A stretch of DNA of 38,752 nt from Sediminibacterium sp. (GCA_030158535.1 JAOASV010000220.1:1-38752), one strand, 5' to 3'. Shown: positions 1 to 10,179, counted from the stretch's first letter. Made by a program: numbers and translations. The notes: a model not told the origin generated them from the letters alone.

Positions 1-441
1 CGTTACATGAACTACGAAAGTTTAAGTGATGGTGGTTTTGCATCAGGCTCCATGATGGGGTCTGGTGGATTTATTGTACTCGATGAAGACCAGTGTATCG
101 TGCGCAACACTTTATCACTCGCGCGTTTTTACAGACACGAAAGTTGTGGACAGTGTTCACCATGTCGTGAGGGAACAGGTTGGATGGAAAAAATATTACA
201 CAACATTGAATATGGCAAAGGCAAAATTTCTGACATTGACCTGCTTTGGGATATTCAAAGAAAGATAGAAGGGAATACCATTTGTCCATTAGGAGACGCT
301 GCGGCATGGCCAGTAGCAGCTGCTATTAGACATTTTAGAGATGAGTTTGAGTGGCATGTAAACAATCCGCTTGAAGCACAAGAAAAAAATTATGGTTTAG
401 CGCATTATGCAGATCCTATTCATGTGCCAGTAACCGCTTAA
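1..441 (+). CDS. nuoF: NADH-quinone oxidoreductase subunit F, C-terminal part (5' truncated by window edge)
   Basis: Frame is open from base 1 (RYMNYESLSDGGFASGSMMGSGGFIVLD...). The motif ESCGQCSPCREGTGW is the NuoF 4Fe-4S (N3) site. Followed directly by nuoG-N. Confidence 0.95.
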   Translation, partial: RYMNYESLSDGGFASGSMMGSGGFIVLDEDQCIVRNTLSLARFYRHESCGQCSPCREGTGWMEKILHNIEYGKGKISDIDLLWDIQRKIEGNTICPLGDAAAWPVAAAIRHFRDEFEWHVNNPLEAQEKNYGLAHYADPIHVPVTA

Positions 442-452
442 TAAATTAAAGT

Positions 453-1496
453 ATGTCCGAACAACAACTTTTTAAAGTAACCATCGACAACATTACCATT
501 GAAGTGCCAGCAGGTACTACAATTTTAAATGCTGCCAGACAAATTGGAGGTGATGTTACGCCACCAGCTATGTGTTATTACAGCAAGCTAGAAGGTAGTG
601 GTGGTAAGTGTCGTACCTGTTTAGTAGAAGTGAGCAAGGGATCTGAGAAAGACCCGCTCCCAATGCCTAAGCTCATTGCTTCTTGTCGTACCACTGTAAT
701 GGATGGTATGGAAGTAAAAAATATTACCAGTGAAAAAGTAGTAGACGCGCGCGCTGGTGTTGTTGAGTTTTTATTACTCAATCACCCACTTGATTGTCCT
801 ATTTGTGATCAGGCTGGCGAGTGTCATTTACAAGATTTAAGTTACGATCATGGTAAAGAGGGTACACGTTACGAATTTGAGCGTCGTACATTTAAAAAGC
901 ATGATTTAGGTCCATACATACAACTTCATATGACACGTTGTATTTTATGTTACCGTTGTGTGTATACTGCAGATCAACTTTCTAAAGAGCGTTCACATGG
1001 TGTACTTGATAGAGGCGACCATGCGCAAATTGCAACCTTTATTGAAAAAAGTTTAGACAATGAATTTATTGGCAACGTCATTGACGTTTGTCCAGTAGGT
1101 GCATTAACAGATAAAACATTCCGCTTTAAAAATCGTGTTTGGTTTTTAAAACCAATGGATGCGCACCGCGATTGTCCTACATGTTCTGGTAAAGTAACCC
1201 TTTGGAACAGAGGTGATGAAGTATACCGTGTAACAGCGCGTAAAGACAAATGGGGTGAAGTAGAAGATTGGATATGTAACACATGTCGTTTTGAGACTAA
1301 AAATACTTCAGACTGGGTTATTGAAGGTCCACGTGAAATTGACAGACATTCTGTTATTGCACAGGGGCATTACCAAGGTTCTGTGGGCATGCATAAGCCT
1401 ACCGAAACATTTGCTGCTGTAAATGATGGACGCGCGCCACATTTATTAATGGACATTCATAGTGTGAGTGAAGTAAACAAAGATTCATCTTTATAA
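453..1496 (+). CDS. nuoG: NADH-quinone oxidoreductase subunit G, short form (Fe-S domains only, no molybdopterin-oxidoreductase domain)
   Basis: N-terminal 2Fe-2S motif (PPAMCYYSKLEGSGGKCRTCLVE), His/Cys 4Fe-4S region (HPLDCPICDQAGECHLQD), CILCYRCV and CPVGALTDK. Ends at 347 aa, just after CNTCRFE. Confidence 0.92.
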   Translation: MSEQQLFKVTIDNITIEVPAGTTILNAARQIGGDVTPPAMCYYSKLEGSGGKCRTCLVEVSKGSEKDPLPMPKLIASCRTTVMDGMEVKNITSEKVVDARAGVVEFLLLNHPLDCPICDQAGECHLQDLSYDHGKEGTRYEFERRTFKKHDLGPYIQLHMTRCILCYRCVYTADQLSKERSHGVLDRGDHAQIATFIEKSLDNEFIGNVIDVCPVGALTDKTFRFKNRVWFLKPMDAHRDCPTCSGKVTLWNRGDEVYRVTARKDKWGEVEDWICNTCRFETKNTSDWVIEGPREIDRHSVIAQGHYQGSVGMHKPTETFAAVNDGRAPHLLMDIHSVSEVNKDSSL

Positions 1497-1509
1497 ATTA
1501 GATTAAGAC

Positions 1510-2562
1510 ATGACATTACTTGCTGTAGATTGGCTTTTAATCATCGAAAAATTAGTACTCATTGCAATCATTGTGTTTGCAAGCCTGGGTATTGCCTTAT
1601 ATACCACTTTTGCAGAACGCAAAGTGGCCGCTGTTTTACAAGACCGTCCAGGACCTAACAGGGCCGGACCTTTTGGACTACTACAACCTTTTGCCGATGG
1701 ATTAAAACTCATCATGAAGGAAGAAATTATTCCTACTAGTTCTAATAAAGCATTGTTTGTTTTAGGTCCAGGACTAGCTATGACGGCAGCACTTATGACC
1801 TGCTCTGTAATTCCTTGGAGTAGTCATATCGAAATCTTTGATCGTAAAATAGATTTACAAATTGCAGATATCAATATTGGTATCCTATACATTTTTGGTG
1901 TGGTGAGTATGGGTGTGTACGGTATGATGATTGGTGGATGGGCGTCTAACAATAAGTTTTCACTCATGGCAGCACTACGTGGTGCGTCTCAAGCCATTAG
2001 TTATGAGTTAGCAATGGGCCTTTCACTTATTGCGGTATTAATGCTTTCAGGATCACTCAGTTTAAAAACAATTGTGGATGGTCAAATGGCCGCTGGCAGT
2101 TACTGGAATATTGTTTACCAACCACTTGGTTTTATTATCTTTTTTGTTTGTGCACTTGCAGAGTGTAACAGAACCCCTTTTGATTTACCAGAAGCAGAAA
2201 ACGAATTAAACTTTGGTTACCACCAGGAGTATTCTTCTATGAAACTAGGTTTCTATTTGTTTTCGGAATACATCAATATGATTATGAGTAGTGCGGTAAT
2301 GGCTTCTTTATATTTTGGTGGTTTTGATGTTCCTTTCTTAGACGAAAGCACACTGGCTCCAAACATTGCAGCGATTATTGGTGTAGCTGCGCTACTTACT
2401 AAAATTGCTATTTTCATTTTTGTATTTATGTGGATTCGTTGGACGGTTCCACGTTTTAGATATGATCAACTCATGAACTTGGGTTGGAAAACCATGATTC
2501 CACTTGCGCTATTTAACATGCTTGTTACTGGTGCACTTATTTTATTAAAAGCAGGGGTTTAA
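1510..2562 (+). CDS. nuoH: NADH-quinone oxidoreductase subunit H
   Basis: ERKVAAVLQDRPGPNRAGPFGLLQPFADGLKL, CNRTPFDLPEAENEL and RWTVPRFRYDQLMNLGWK are typical NuoH signatures. Confidence 0.97.
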   Translation: MTLLAVDWLLIIEKLVLIAIIVFASLGIALYTTFAERKVAAVLQDRPGPNRAGPFGLLQPFADGLKLIMKEEIIPTSSNKALFVLGPGLAMTAALMTCSVIPWSSHIEIFDRKIDLQIADINIGILYIFGVVSMGVYGMMIGGWASNNKFSLMAALRGASQAISYELAMGLSLIAVLMLSGSLSLKTIVDGQMAAGSYWNIVYQPLGFIIFFVCALAECNRTPFDLPEAENELNFGYHQEYSSMKLGFYLFSEYINMIMSSAVMASLYFGGFDVPFLDESTLAPNIAAIIGVAALLTKIAIFIFVFMWIRWTVPRFRYDQLMNLGWKTMIPLALFNMLVTGALILLKAGV

Positions 2563-2581
2563 AATATTAATTCAATTAGCT

Positions 2582-3118
2582 ATGCAGGCGTTAACCAATA
2601 GAGCACAGGAAGTATCCAGAAAGCCCATGACATTCATGGAGCGCTTATACATTCCGAGCATTTTAAAAGGAATGGCTATTACATTTAGTCACATTTTTAA
2701 AAAGCAACCTACCATCCGTTATCCGGAACAAAAACGTGAGTTTAGTCCGGTGTTTAGAGGGCTTCATGTTTTAAACAGAGATGAAGAGGGTAGAGAGCGT
2801 TGTACTGCTTGTGGGCTTTGCGCGGTGGCTTGCCCTGCCGAAGCCATTACCATGGAAGCTGCAGAGCGTGAAGTGGGCCAAGAAAATTTATACCGCGAAG
2901 AAAAATATGCTGCCAAGTATGAAATTAATATGCTGCGCTGTATTTTTTGTGGCCTTTGTGAAGAAGCTTGTCCTAAAGACGCCATTTATTTAAGTGAAAC
3001 TTTTGCGCCAGCTAATTTTACGCGCACTGGTTTTATTTATGGAAAAGATCATTTATTAATCCCGAATCCAGTAACGGAACCTGAAGCATACGCTGCAGCA
3101 AAGGGTCAAAGAAATTAA
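2582..3118 (+). CDS. nuoI: NADH-quinone oxidoreductase subunit I (two 4Fe-4S ferredoxin motifs)
   Basis: CTACGLCAVACPAEAI and CIFCGLCEEACPKDAI; position in nuo operon. Confidence 0.96.
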   Translation: MQALTNRAQEVSRKPMTFMERLYIPSILKGMAITFSHIFKKQPTIRYPEQKREFSPVFRGLHVLNRDEEGRERCTACGLCAVACPAEAITMEAAEREVGQENLYREEKYAAKYEINMLRCIFCGLCEEACPKDAIYLSETFAPANFTRTGFIYGKDHLLIPNPVTEPEAYAAAKGQRN

Positions 3119-3128
3119 TAACGAACGC

Positions 3129-3632
3129 ATGAGTATTACACAATTCTTATTTTACTTTTTAACGGTGCTTGCGCTTTTTAGTGCCGTGATGGTAGTGGTT
3201 AGTAAAAACCCGGTGCATAGTGTGCTTTGGTTGATTGCTGTATTTTTTGCCATCTCTGGTCATTACATTTTATTAAATGCACAGTTTTTAGCTATCGTAA
3301 ACCTTATCGTTTATGCGGGTGCGATCATGGTATTGTTCTTGTTTGTGATCATGCTTATGAACCTCAATGCATCTACCGAGCCACAAAAAAACAATTGGTT
3401 AAAACTCGCTGGTGTAATTGCGGGTGGTTGTTTTTTAATGGTGTTGGTATCACTGGTAAAACAAGCCAACGAATTAAACAATATCGCAGTAACCATGGGT
3501 ACTGGTGAAATCGGACTGATTAAAAATTTAGGAAAGGCGCTCTTTAACGATTTTGTAGTGCCTTTTGAAATTAGTAGTGTACTCTTTTTAAGTGCCATGG
3601 TTGGCGCCGTTGTCATTGGTAAAAAAGCATAA
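3129..3632 (+). CDS. nuoJ: NADH-quinone oxidoreductase subunit J
   Basis: Hydrophobic 167 aa protein with NPVHSVLWL and IVNLIVYAGAIMVLFLFVIMLMN; operon position. Confidence 0.94.
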   Translation: MSITQFLFYFLTVLALFSAVMVVVSKNPVHSVLWLIAVFFAISGHYILLNAQFLAIVNLIVYAGAIMVLFLFVIMLMNLNASTEPQKNNWLKLAGVIAGGCFLMVLVSLVKQANELNNIAVTMGTGEIGLIKNLGKALFNDFVVPFEISSVLFLSAMVGAVVIGKKA

Positions 3633-3653
3633 TTAACATTAAAGTATTCGCAT

Positions 3654-3989
3654 ATGCCTATTCAATATTATATCTACCTCTGTCTTGCCTTATTTAGTAT
3701 TGGCATTGTAGGGGTTTTAACACGCCGAAACGCCATTATCGTTTTTATGTGTATCGAGCTCATGTTAAACGCTGTGAATTTATTGCTCGTTGCGTTTTCT
3801 AAAGTGCACAATACTATGGCACTTGCTGGAGACAAAACTTCTATGATTGGTATTGAAGCGCAACTCTTTGTATTTTTTATTATGGTGGTTGCAGCTGCAG
3901 AGGTAAGTGTAGGACTCGCCATTATAGTAATGATGTACAGAAATGTACATAGTGTAGATATTAACTTCTTGAATAGATTAAAAAACTAA
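3654..3989 (+). CDS. nuoK: NADH-quinone oxidoreductase subunit K
   Basis: 111 aa protein with [29 protein letters not shown] and [17 protein letters not shown]. Confidence 0.95.
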   Translation: MPIQYYIYLCLALFSIGIVGVLTRRNAIIVFMCIELMLNAVNLLLVAFSKVHNTMALAGDKTSMIGIEAQLFVFFIMVVAAAEVSVGLAIIVMMYRNVHSVDINFLNRLKN

Positions 3990-3996
3990 CTAGGAT

Positions 3997-5916
3997 ATGA
4001 GTAAGCTTGTTTATTTAGTGCCCCTTTTTCCGTTACTCGGCTTTCTGGTTAACGGACTTTTTAGAAAATCATTATCAAAGCAACTGATTGGTATCATTGG
4101 CTCTGGTGCTATGCTAGCCTCTTTTGTGGTGAGCTTATTGATTTTCTTTGATGTTAAAAATGGTGGCGGTGCAACCGTACAACTTTTTAATTTTATCCAT
4201 GTTGGATCTTTAATCATTCCTTTCGAATTTTTGGTGGATCCATTGTCTTCTTTATTCTTACTTATTATTACGGGTATTGGATTTTTAATTCATTTGTACT
4301 CGACTGCATATATGCACGAAGAAGAGCCCATGCATTTTGGTAGGTATTTTGCCTATTTAAATTTGTTTGTGTTTTCGATGCTATTACTGGTATTAGGTGG
4401 TAACTACGTTGTAATGTTTATTGGTTGGGAAGGCGTAGGATTGTGTTCTTATTTACTGATTGGTTTTTGGTTCAAAAACAACAATTACAATGCCGCTGCT
4501 AAAAAGGCATTTATCATGAACCGTATTGGTGACCTTGGTTTTTTACTCGCTGTATTTTGGTTGATTGTTAAATTAGGTACTGTTTCTTACGCTTCTGTAT
4601 TTGCAGCCGTATCACAGTTATCTGCTACTGATATCACCATCATCACTACTTTATTATTTGTAGGTGCAATGGGTAAGAGTGCTCAAATTCCTTTGTACAC
4701 CTGGCTTCCAGATGCAATGGCGGGTCCAACACCGGTGTCTGCACTTATCCACGCGGCTACCATGGTTACCGCTGGTATTTACATGATTGCTAGAAGTAAC
4801 ATTTTATATACCATGGCGCCAGCAACACAAACACTTGTTGCGGTGATTGGTTTAGCTACAGCCATTTTTGCTGCTACTATTGCACTCAAGCAAAATGATA
4901 TTAAAAAAGTACTCGCTTACTCTACTGTAAGTCAGTTAGGTTATATGTTTTTAGGTTTAGGCGTTGGCGCTTATACTGGTGCGGTGTTTCACGTAATGAC
5001 GCACGCATTTTTTAAAGCCCTTTTATTTTTAGGCGCAGGTTCTGTAATTCATGCCATGCATCATGAGCAAGACATTACTAAAATGGGTGGACTAAAAAGT
5101 AAATTACCAATTACGCATCTTACCTTTTTACTAGGATGTATTGCTATTGCGGGTGTACCTCCATTTTCTGGTTTCTTTTCTAAAGATGAAATTTTAATGG
5201 CAGCTTATGCAACCAATCCTATCTTCTATTATGTAGGAATCGGTGGTGCATTACTCACTGCATTTTATATGTTCAGACTCTATAGTCTTACCTTCTTAGG
5301 AAACTTTAGAGGTACTGCGCACCAACAGGAACACTTACACGAAAGCCCAATTGCGATGACACTTCCACTTATGGTGTTGGCGTTTTTTGCGGTGGTTGCT
5401 GGGTTTGTTGGTACTCCTGCGCTTTTTGCACCTAACGCGCATGCGCTTGAGCATTTTTTAGCACCGGTGTTTGCGGGTTCTACAGCACTTGTTCACGCAC
5501 ATCATATTGAGCATTCTACCGAATGGATTTTAATGGGTACGGCAACGGCACTTATTTTAATTGTGATTGTATATGCAGTTACCAAGTTTAAAAAACATAC
5601 GACTACGGAACCTAATACCGGCATTGCTAAAGTATTAGAAAACAAATGGTATATCGATGAGTTGTATGATACCGTAATTGTAAATCCGCTACACTGGTTT
5701 GCAGGATTTTTGAAAAATACGATAGAGAAATATGTAATTGATGGCGCTGTTAATGGGGTAGGTAAATTAGTAGGTTATGGTAGTCGTCAATTTAGACTTT
5801 TGCAAAGTGGTCAAGTGGGTAGTTATATTTTAATGATGGTAATGGCACTTGTGTTATTCATTATCATTTGGTTTAATGACAACACCATTATGCATTTTAT
5901 TCATAAAATATTTTAG
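3997..5916 (+). CDS. nuoL: NADH-quinone oxidoreductase subunit L
   Basis: FIGWEGVGLCSYLLIGFW, LPDAMAGPTPVSALIHAATMVTAGIYMI and HAFFKALLFLGAGSVIH; 639 aa. Confidence 0.97.
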   Translation: MSKLVYLVPLFPLLGFLVNGLFRKSLSKQLIGIIGSGAMLASFVVSLLIFFDVKNGGGATVQLFNFIHVGSLIIPFEFLVDPLSSLFLLIITGIGFLIHLYSTAYMHEEEPMHFGRYFAYLNLFVFSMLLLVLGGNYVVMFIGWEGVGLCSYLLIGFWFKNNNYNAAAKKAFIMNRIGDLGFLLAVFWLIVKLGTVSYASVFAAVSQLSATDITIITTLLFVGAMGKSAQIPLYTWLPDAMAGPTPVSALIHAATMVTAGIYMIARSNILYTMAPATQTLVAVIGLATAIFAATIALKQNDIKKVLAYSTVSQLGYMFLGLGVGAYTGAVFHVMTHAFFKALLFLGAGSVIHAMHHEQDITKMGGLKSKLPITHLTFLLGCIAIAGVPPFSGFFSKDEILMAAYATNPIFYYVGIGGALLTAFYMFRLYSLTFLGNFRGTAHQQEHLHESPIAMTLPLMVLAFFAVVAGFVGTPALFAPNAHALEHFLAPVFAGSTALVHAHHIEHSTEWILMGTATALILIVIVYAVTKFKKHTTTEPNTGIAKVLENKWYIDELYDTVIVNPLHWFAGFLKNTIEKYVIDGAVNGVGKLVGYGSRQFRLLQSGQVGSYILMMVMALVLFIIIWFNDNTIMHFIHKIF

Positions 5917-5955
5917 TAGATCCTTTAACCGTTCTATTAACGTTAAATAAAAGAT

Positions 5956-7389
5956 ATGATTCCTGTTTTATTACTTTTTATTCCGCTGGTTGCAGGTATT
6001 TTAGGGTTCTTTATTAAAGAGCAAAAAGCAGCAAGCAACTGGGCAATACTAGCATCGGTGGTTACTTTAATGACTGCAATAGTTGGTATTTATGCCATGC
6101 CTGCTTCTATGCATCAGTTTGAAGCAACCTGGTTGCCTAGCATTGGCGCAAACTTTAGCGTTGCATTAGATGGCATGTCTAAAATGCTGGTATTGCTAAC
6201 TGCTATAAGTATGCCGCTCATTTTTATTGCTACGCGTAATAATAATTACAGTAATCCAGGTGTTTTTTATGCATTAATGTTACTAGCACAAGCAGGATTA
6301 ATAGGTGTGTTTATTTCGATGGATGCACTACTATTTTATTTCTTCTGGGAGCTTGCTTTAATTCCGGTTTACTTTTTGTCTTCTATTTGGGGTGGCGAAA
6401 AAAGAATTGCTGTTACGTTTAAGTTTTTCATTTATACGTTTTTAGGTTCTTTACTGATGCTTGTAGGTATTTTATATGTTTACTTGCATACCAAGGATCA
6501 TAGTTTTGCATGGTCTTCATTTACCAACACTGATTTGTTAAGTGGTCAAGAAACACTTCCTTTCTTTTTATTTTTTATTGCATTCGCTATCAAAATGCCA
6601 ATATTCCCTTTACATACCTGGCAGCCAGATGCTTACGAGCAGGCACCAACGGCAACTACCATGGTGCTTAGCGGCGTGATGGTTAAAATGGGTTTATTTG
6701 CAGTGATTCGTTGGGTGTTGCCTTTATTTCCGGTAGCCACTTCAACATTTGCAATGCCTATTGTGATTGTATCGGTGGTAGGAATGATTTACGCTTCATT
6801 AATTGCGATTAAGCAAGATGATATCAAACGTTTAATTGCTTATTCTTCTATTGCGCATATTGGCCTAATGGCTGCGGCTATTTTTGCTGGCGGCACACTG
6901 GGTTTACAAGGGGTACAGGTACAAATGTTTAACCACGGAATTAACGTGATTGGACTTTGGATTCTTGCCAACGCTATTGAGTCTACGCTGGGTACCCGTA
7001 AATTATCGGAACTAGGTGGCCTTGCTACCAAAGCGCCAACCATGGCTATCTTATTTGTGGTACTAGCTTTTGCAAATATTGCTTTACCACTTACCAATGC
7101 TTTTATTGGTGAATTCTTATTATTTAATGGATTATTCCAATATAATATTTGGATAGCTGCAGCTGCTGGGGTGAGCATTATATTAGGTGCTATTTACACC
7201 CTTCAAATGGTACAAAAAGTATTGTTTGGAGAAGTATCTGCTGTTACAGCAAACGCTACCGAAATAAATAGTTATAGCAAGTGGGTGCTTGTTGTAATTG
7301 TTTTAGCAGTTATTGCGCTTGGCGTATATCCGCAACCACTCATTGACTTAACCAAAGATTCTGTTAACGCTTTACTCGTTATAAAATAA
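5956..7389 (+). CDS. nuoM: NADH-quinone oxidoreductase subunit M
   Basis: FFWELALIPVYFLSSIWGG, FPLHTWQPDAYEQAPTATTMVLSGVMVKMGLF and AYSSIAHIGLM; operon position. Confidence 0.96.
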   Translation: MIPVLLLFIPLVAGILGFFIKEQKAASNWAILASVVTLMTAIVGIYAMPASMHQFEATWLPSIGANFSVALDGMSKMLVLLTAISMPLIFIATRNNNYSNPGVFYALMLLAQAGLIGVFISMDALLFYFFWELALIPVYFLSSIWGGEKRIAVTFKFFIYTFLGSLLMLVGILYVYLHTKDHSFAWSSFTNTDLLSGQETLPFFLFFIAFAIKMPIFPLHTWQPDAYEQAPTATTMVLSGVMVKMGLFAVIRWVLPLFPVATSTFAMPIVIVSVVGMIYASLIAIKQDDIKRLIAYSSIAHIGLMAAAIFAGGTLGLQGVQVQMFNHGINVIGLWILANAIESTLGTRKLSELGGLATKAPTMAILFVVLAFANIALPLTNAFIGEFLLFNGLFQYNIWIAAAAGVSIILGAIYTLQMVQKVLFGEVSAVTANATEINSYSKWVLVVIVLAVIALGVYPQPLIDLTKDSVNALLVIK

Positions 7390-7395
7390 TTTCTT

Positions 7396-8790
7396 ATGAA
7401 CGCAATTATTGTATCGGCTTTACTGGGAGTTGTGATGATGTTTAGTGGCATTTTTACCACGAATAAAACAATCATAAAAAACATTGCAACAGTGGGCGTG
7501 CTTGTATTACTGGCTGCCAATTTAATGGAAATGAATAATTTGTTTTCATTTGATATCAATACACATGATTTAATTGTAACCCAGCGTTATGGTTTGTTTT
7601 TTAACTGTATTGCATATGGTGCTACGTTTATTTATTTATTGCTCAGTGCAAGTGACATTACAGAAGTAGGTATTAATGTAGCAGAGTATTTTGCGCTCAT
7701 CTTTTTTGTGCTTTGTGGTGTAGCCATTTTAAGTTCATTTAATGGACTACTCATGTTATTTATTGGCGTCGAAATTTTATCAATTCCTCTTTATATTTTA
7801 ACAGGTTCTGATAAAAGAAATTTAAAAAGTAATGAAGCGTCGCTTAAGTATTTTTTAATGGGTTCTTTTTCTACCGGTGTGATGCTTATGGGTATTGCGC
7901 TTATGTATGGTGCTACCGGTAATTTTGGTATGGTGCATAGTAGTAGTTTAAGAGGTGTGATTGTTGCTTCTCAACAACCTCCATACTTACTTGTAGCAGG
8001 CGTTGTACTACTTTTTGCTTCTATGTCATTTAAAGTATCTGCTGCTCCTTTTCATTTTTGGACGCCAGATGTTTATGATGGTGCACCAAGTGTGTTTACG
8101 TCATTTATGTCTACCATTGTTAAGGCTGCAGGTATGCTTGCGTTTATTCGTGTATTTGAAAATTTGTACACGGTGCTTGGCCCTACTTGGCATATCATTG
8201 TTGACTTTGCTATTGTTACAACTTTATTAATAGGAAATATTACGGCTGTATTTCAGCAGAGCGTTAAACGTATGCTCGCGTATTCAAGTATTGCGCAGGC
8301 AGGTTTTATGCTTTTTGCACTCTATGCCAATAATACAGAAATTGCTAAAGAAGGTATGCTCTTGTATGCAGCTGCGTATAGCTTAGCTACGATTAGCATT
8401 TTTGCTGTGCTTATTAAATTACAGGATTATACATTAGATGGATTTAATGGCCTTGCTAAAAAAGAACCGGTACTTGCTTTTGCAGCAACTGTTTCTTTAT
8501 TATCGTTATCTGGTATTCCTTTAACGGCTGGCTTTTTTGCAAAATACTATGTACTAGCAGGTGCTATGCAAGCAGGTGGTGCCCTTTGGCTCATTATTGT
8601 AGCCGTAATTTTAGCAGCTGTAAGCGTATACTATTACTTTAGAGTCATTCAGGCCATGTATTTTAAAGAAGGCGATCCGCAAACCCTGCCTATTACAGGT
8701 GGTTTTAAAGCGGCATTAATTGCTGTGGCTGCTTTAATTGTGATTCTAGGCATCTGGCCTTCTGCGCTTTTAAGCTGGCTTTACTTTTAG
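7396..8790 (+). CDS. nuoN: NADH-quinone oxidoreductase subunit N
   Basis: FIGVEILSIPLYIL, APFHFWTPDVYDGAPSVFTSFMSTIVKAAG and AYSSIAQAGFML; last gene of the nuo operon. Confidence 0.95.
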   Translation: MNAIIVSALLGVVMMFSGIFTTNKTIIKNIATVGVLVLLAANLMEMNNLFSFDINTHDLIVTQRYGLFFNCIAYGATFIYLLLSASDITEVGINVAEYFALIFFVLCGVAILSSFNGLLMLFIGVEILSIPLYILTGSDKRNLKSNEASLKYFLMGSFSTGVMLMGIALMYGATGNFGMVHSSSLRGVIVASQQPPYLLVAGVVLLFASMSFKVSAAPFHFWTPDVYDGAPSVFTSFMSTIVKAAGMLAFIRVFENLYTVLGPTWHIIVDFAIVTTLLIGNITAVFQQSVKRMLAYSSIAQAGFMLFALYANNTEIAKEGMLLYAAAYSLATISIFAVLIKLQDYTLDGFNGLAKKEPVLAFAATVSLLSLSGIPLTAGFFAKYYVLAGAMQAGGALWLIIVAVILAAVSVYYYFRVIQAMYFKEGDPQTLPITGGFKAALIAVAALIVILGIWPSALLSWLYF

Positions 8791-8823
8791 TATTTTACCA
8801 TACTTATTGGCCTACTTACCGCT

Positions 8824-8854
8824 CCTCATTTTTTTGAGGCCCTCTGTTAGGGGC
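8824..8854 (+). terminator. Possible hairpin terminator region after nuoN
   Basis: CCTCA-TTTTTT-TGAGG stem-loop, overlapping a second GCCCT...AGGGGC hairpin between nuoN and the next gene. No classic trailing U-tract. Confidence 0.35.
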
Positions 8855-8895
8855 TGCTCAATCTGTGCTATCTTTACAGCTATAATGCTACTATT

Positions 8896-10179
8896 ATGGC
8901 AGGAATGACTTCTTTAGACTCTTTATCACTTGCTTGGCGTACGGTACGCGCTAACAAATTGCGTACTAGTATTACCGTTGCCATTATCGCGTTTGGTATC
9001 ATGGCACTGATTGGTATTATCACGGCTATTGAAGCCATGAACCAGAGTTTAAAAGAGAGCTTTTCATCGATGGGTACCAATGCCTTTAATATTAGGTATA
9101 AAAATTCGCGCGTAAGAATGGGTGGCAATAATTCTGATGTTGCTAAATCGGTACGCGGTCAAAAAGAAAAAAAATCAAATTTAGATAAGCCCATTCGTAA
9201 AGAAGATGCGGAGTTTTTTAAAAAAACCTACAGCTTTCCGGGGGCTTTTGTAAGTATATATAGAAGAGGACCTGGTGGTCAAGAAATACATTACCAAGAT
9301 AAAAAAACCAATCCACAAATTACGCTGATGGGTGGTGATGAAAATTATTTAGCGGTGAGTGGGTATACCTTAATTCAGGGAAGAAATTTAAATGAGCAGG
9401 ACATACAAAGTGGTCGGAACATTTGCATTTTAGGTAATGCTGTTGCGGTTACTTTATTTGGTGATAAGCCAGAAAGATGTCTAGATAAAATTGTGCGGGT
9501 AAGTGGTGCGCCATACCGTGTGGTGGGGCTATTAAAAGCAAAGGGCTCTAGTGCCATGATGCGTCAAGACGATGTGATCATTACCTCTTATAACAATATT
9601 AGAAAGTATGGCAATGCAAGTAACTCTTATTTGATGGGCGTTATGGTTGCCAACGTTAAAGAAATTGATCCTGCTGCAGGTCAGGCAACGGCTTATTTTA
9701 GATCGATCCGTAAATTAATGCCTACCGAAACAGATAATTTTGTGATTGAAAAAAGTGACAAGTTTGCTGAGATGTTTATTGGCTTTTTAGGCAGTATTAC
9801 AGGCTCTGCGGGTGCTATTGGACTTATTACACTAATTGGCGCTGCTATTGGACTCATGAATATTATGCTAGTGGCTGTTAATGAAAGAACCAAAGAAGTG
9901 GGACTTATTAAAGCTATTGGTGGGAAAAGTAAAAATGTCCGTCAGCAATTTTTATTTGAGAGCGTTATTATTAGTTTGCTTGGCGCCTTTTTTGGTATTT
10001 TACTAGGCGTTGGCGTTGGAAATATTTTTGCTATCTACTTAAACACAGGATTTATTATTCCATGGGGTTGGGTAATTACTGGTATTGTAATTTGTACCGC
10101 CGTGGGCTTAGGTGCTGGTATTTATCCTGCTATGAAAGCTGCTAAACTCAATCCAATTAACGCACTTCGTTACGAGTAG
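8896..10179 (+). CDS. ABC transporter permease, MacB_PCD/FtsX-like (no ATPase gene nearby)
   Basis: N-terminal LAWRTVRANKLRTSITVAIIAFGIMALIGI; C-terminal GLMNIMLVAVNERTKEVGLIKAIGGKSKNVRQQFLFESVIISLLGAFFGI and YPAMKAAKLNPINALRYE, typical of MacB-type permeases. Confidence 0.9.
   Translation: MAGMTSLDSLSLAWRTVRANKLRTSITVAIIAFGIMALIGIITAIEAMNQSLKESFSSMGTNAFNIRYKNSRVRMGGNNSDVAKSVRGQKEKKSNLDKPIRKEDAEFFKKTYSFPGAFVSIYRRGPGGQEIHYQDKKTNPQITLMGGDENYLAVSGYTLIQGRNLNEQDIQSGRNICILGNAVAVTLFGDKPERCLDKIVRVSGAPYRVVGLLKAKGSSAMMRQDDVIITSYNNIRKYGNASNSYLMGVMVANVKEIDPAAGQATAYFRSIRKLMPTETDNFVIEKSDKFAEMFIGFLGSITGSAGAIGLITLIGAAIGLMNIMLVAVNERTKEVGLIKAIGGKSKNVRQQFLFESVIISLLGAFFGILLGVGVGNIFAIYLNTGFIIPWGWVITGIVICTAVGLGAGIYPAMKAAKLNPINALRYE

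Noticed and set aside
71-307. Antisense and out-of-frame ORFs of 60-110 aa inside nuo, S8 protease, mfd, gltX and icd genes
   Set aside because: They lie opposite or out of frame with well-supported genes and show no recognisable domain; expected by chance.
453-1496. NuoG as a frameshifted or truncated pseudogene
   Set aside because: No downstream remnant of the missing domain, tight operon spacing to nuoH, and short NuoG forms are known in Bacteroidetes.
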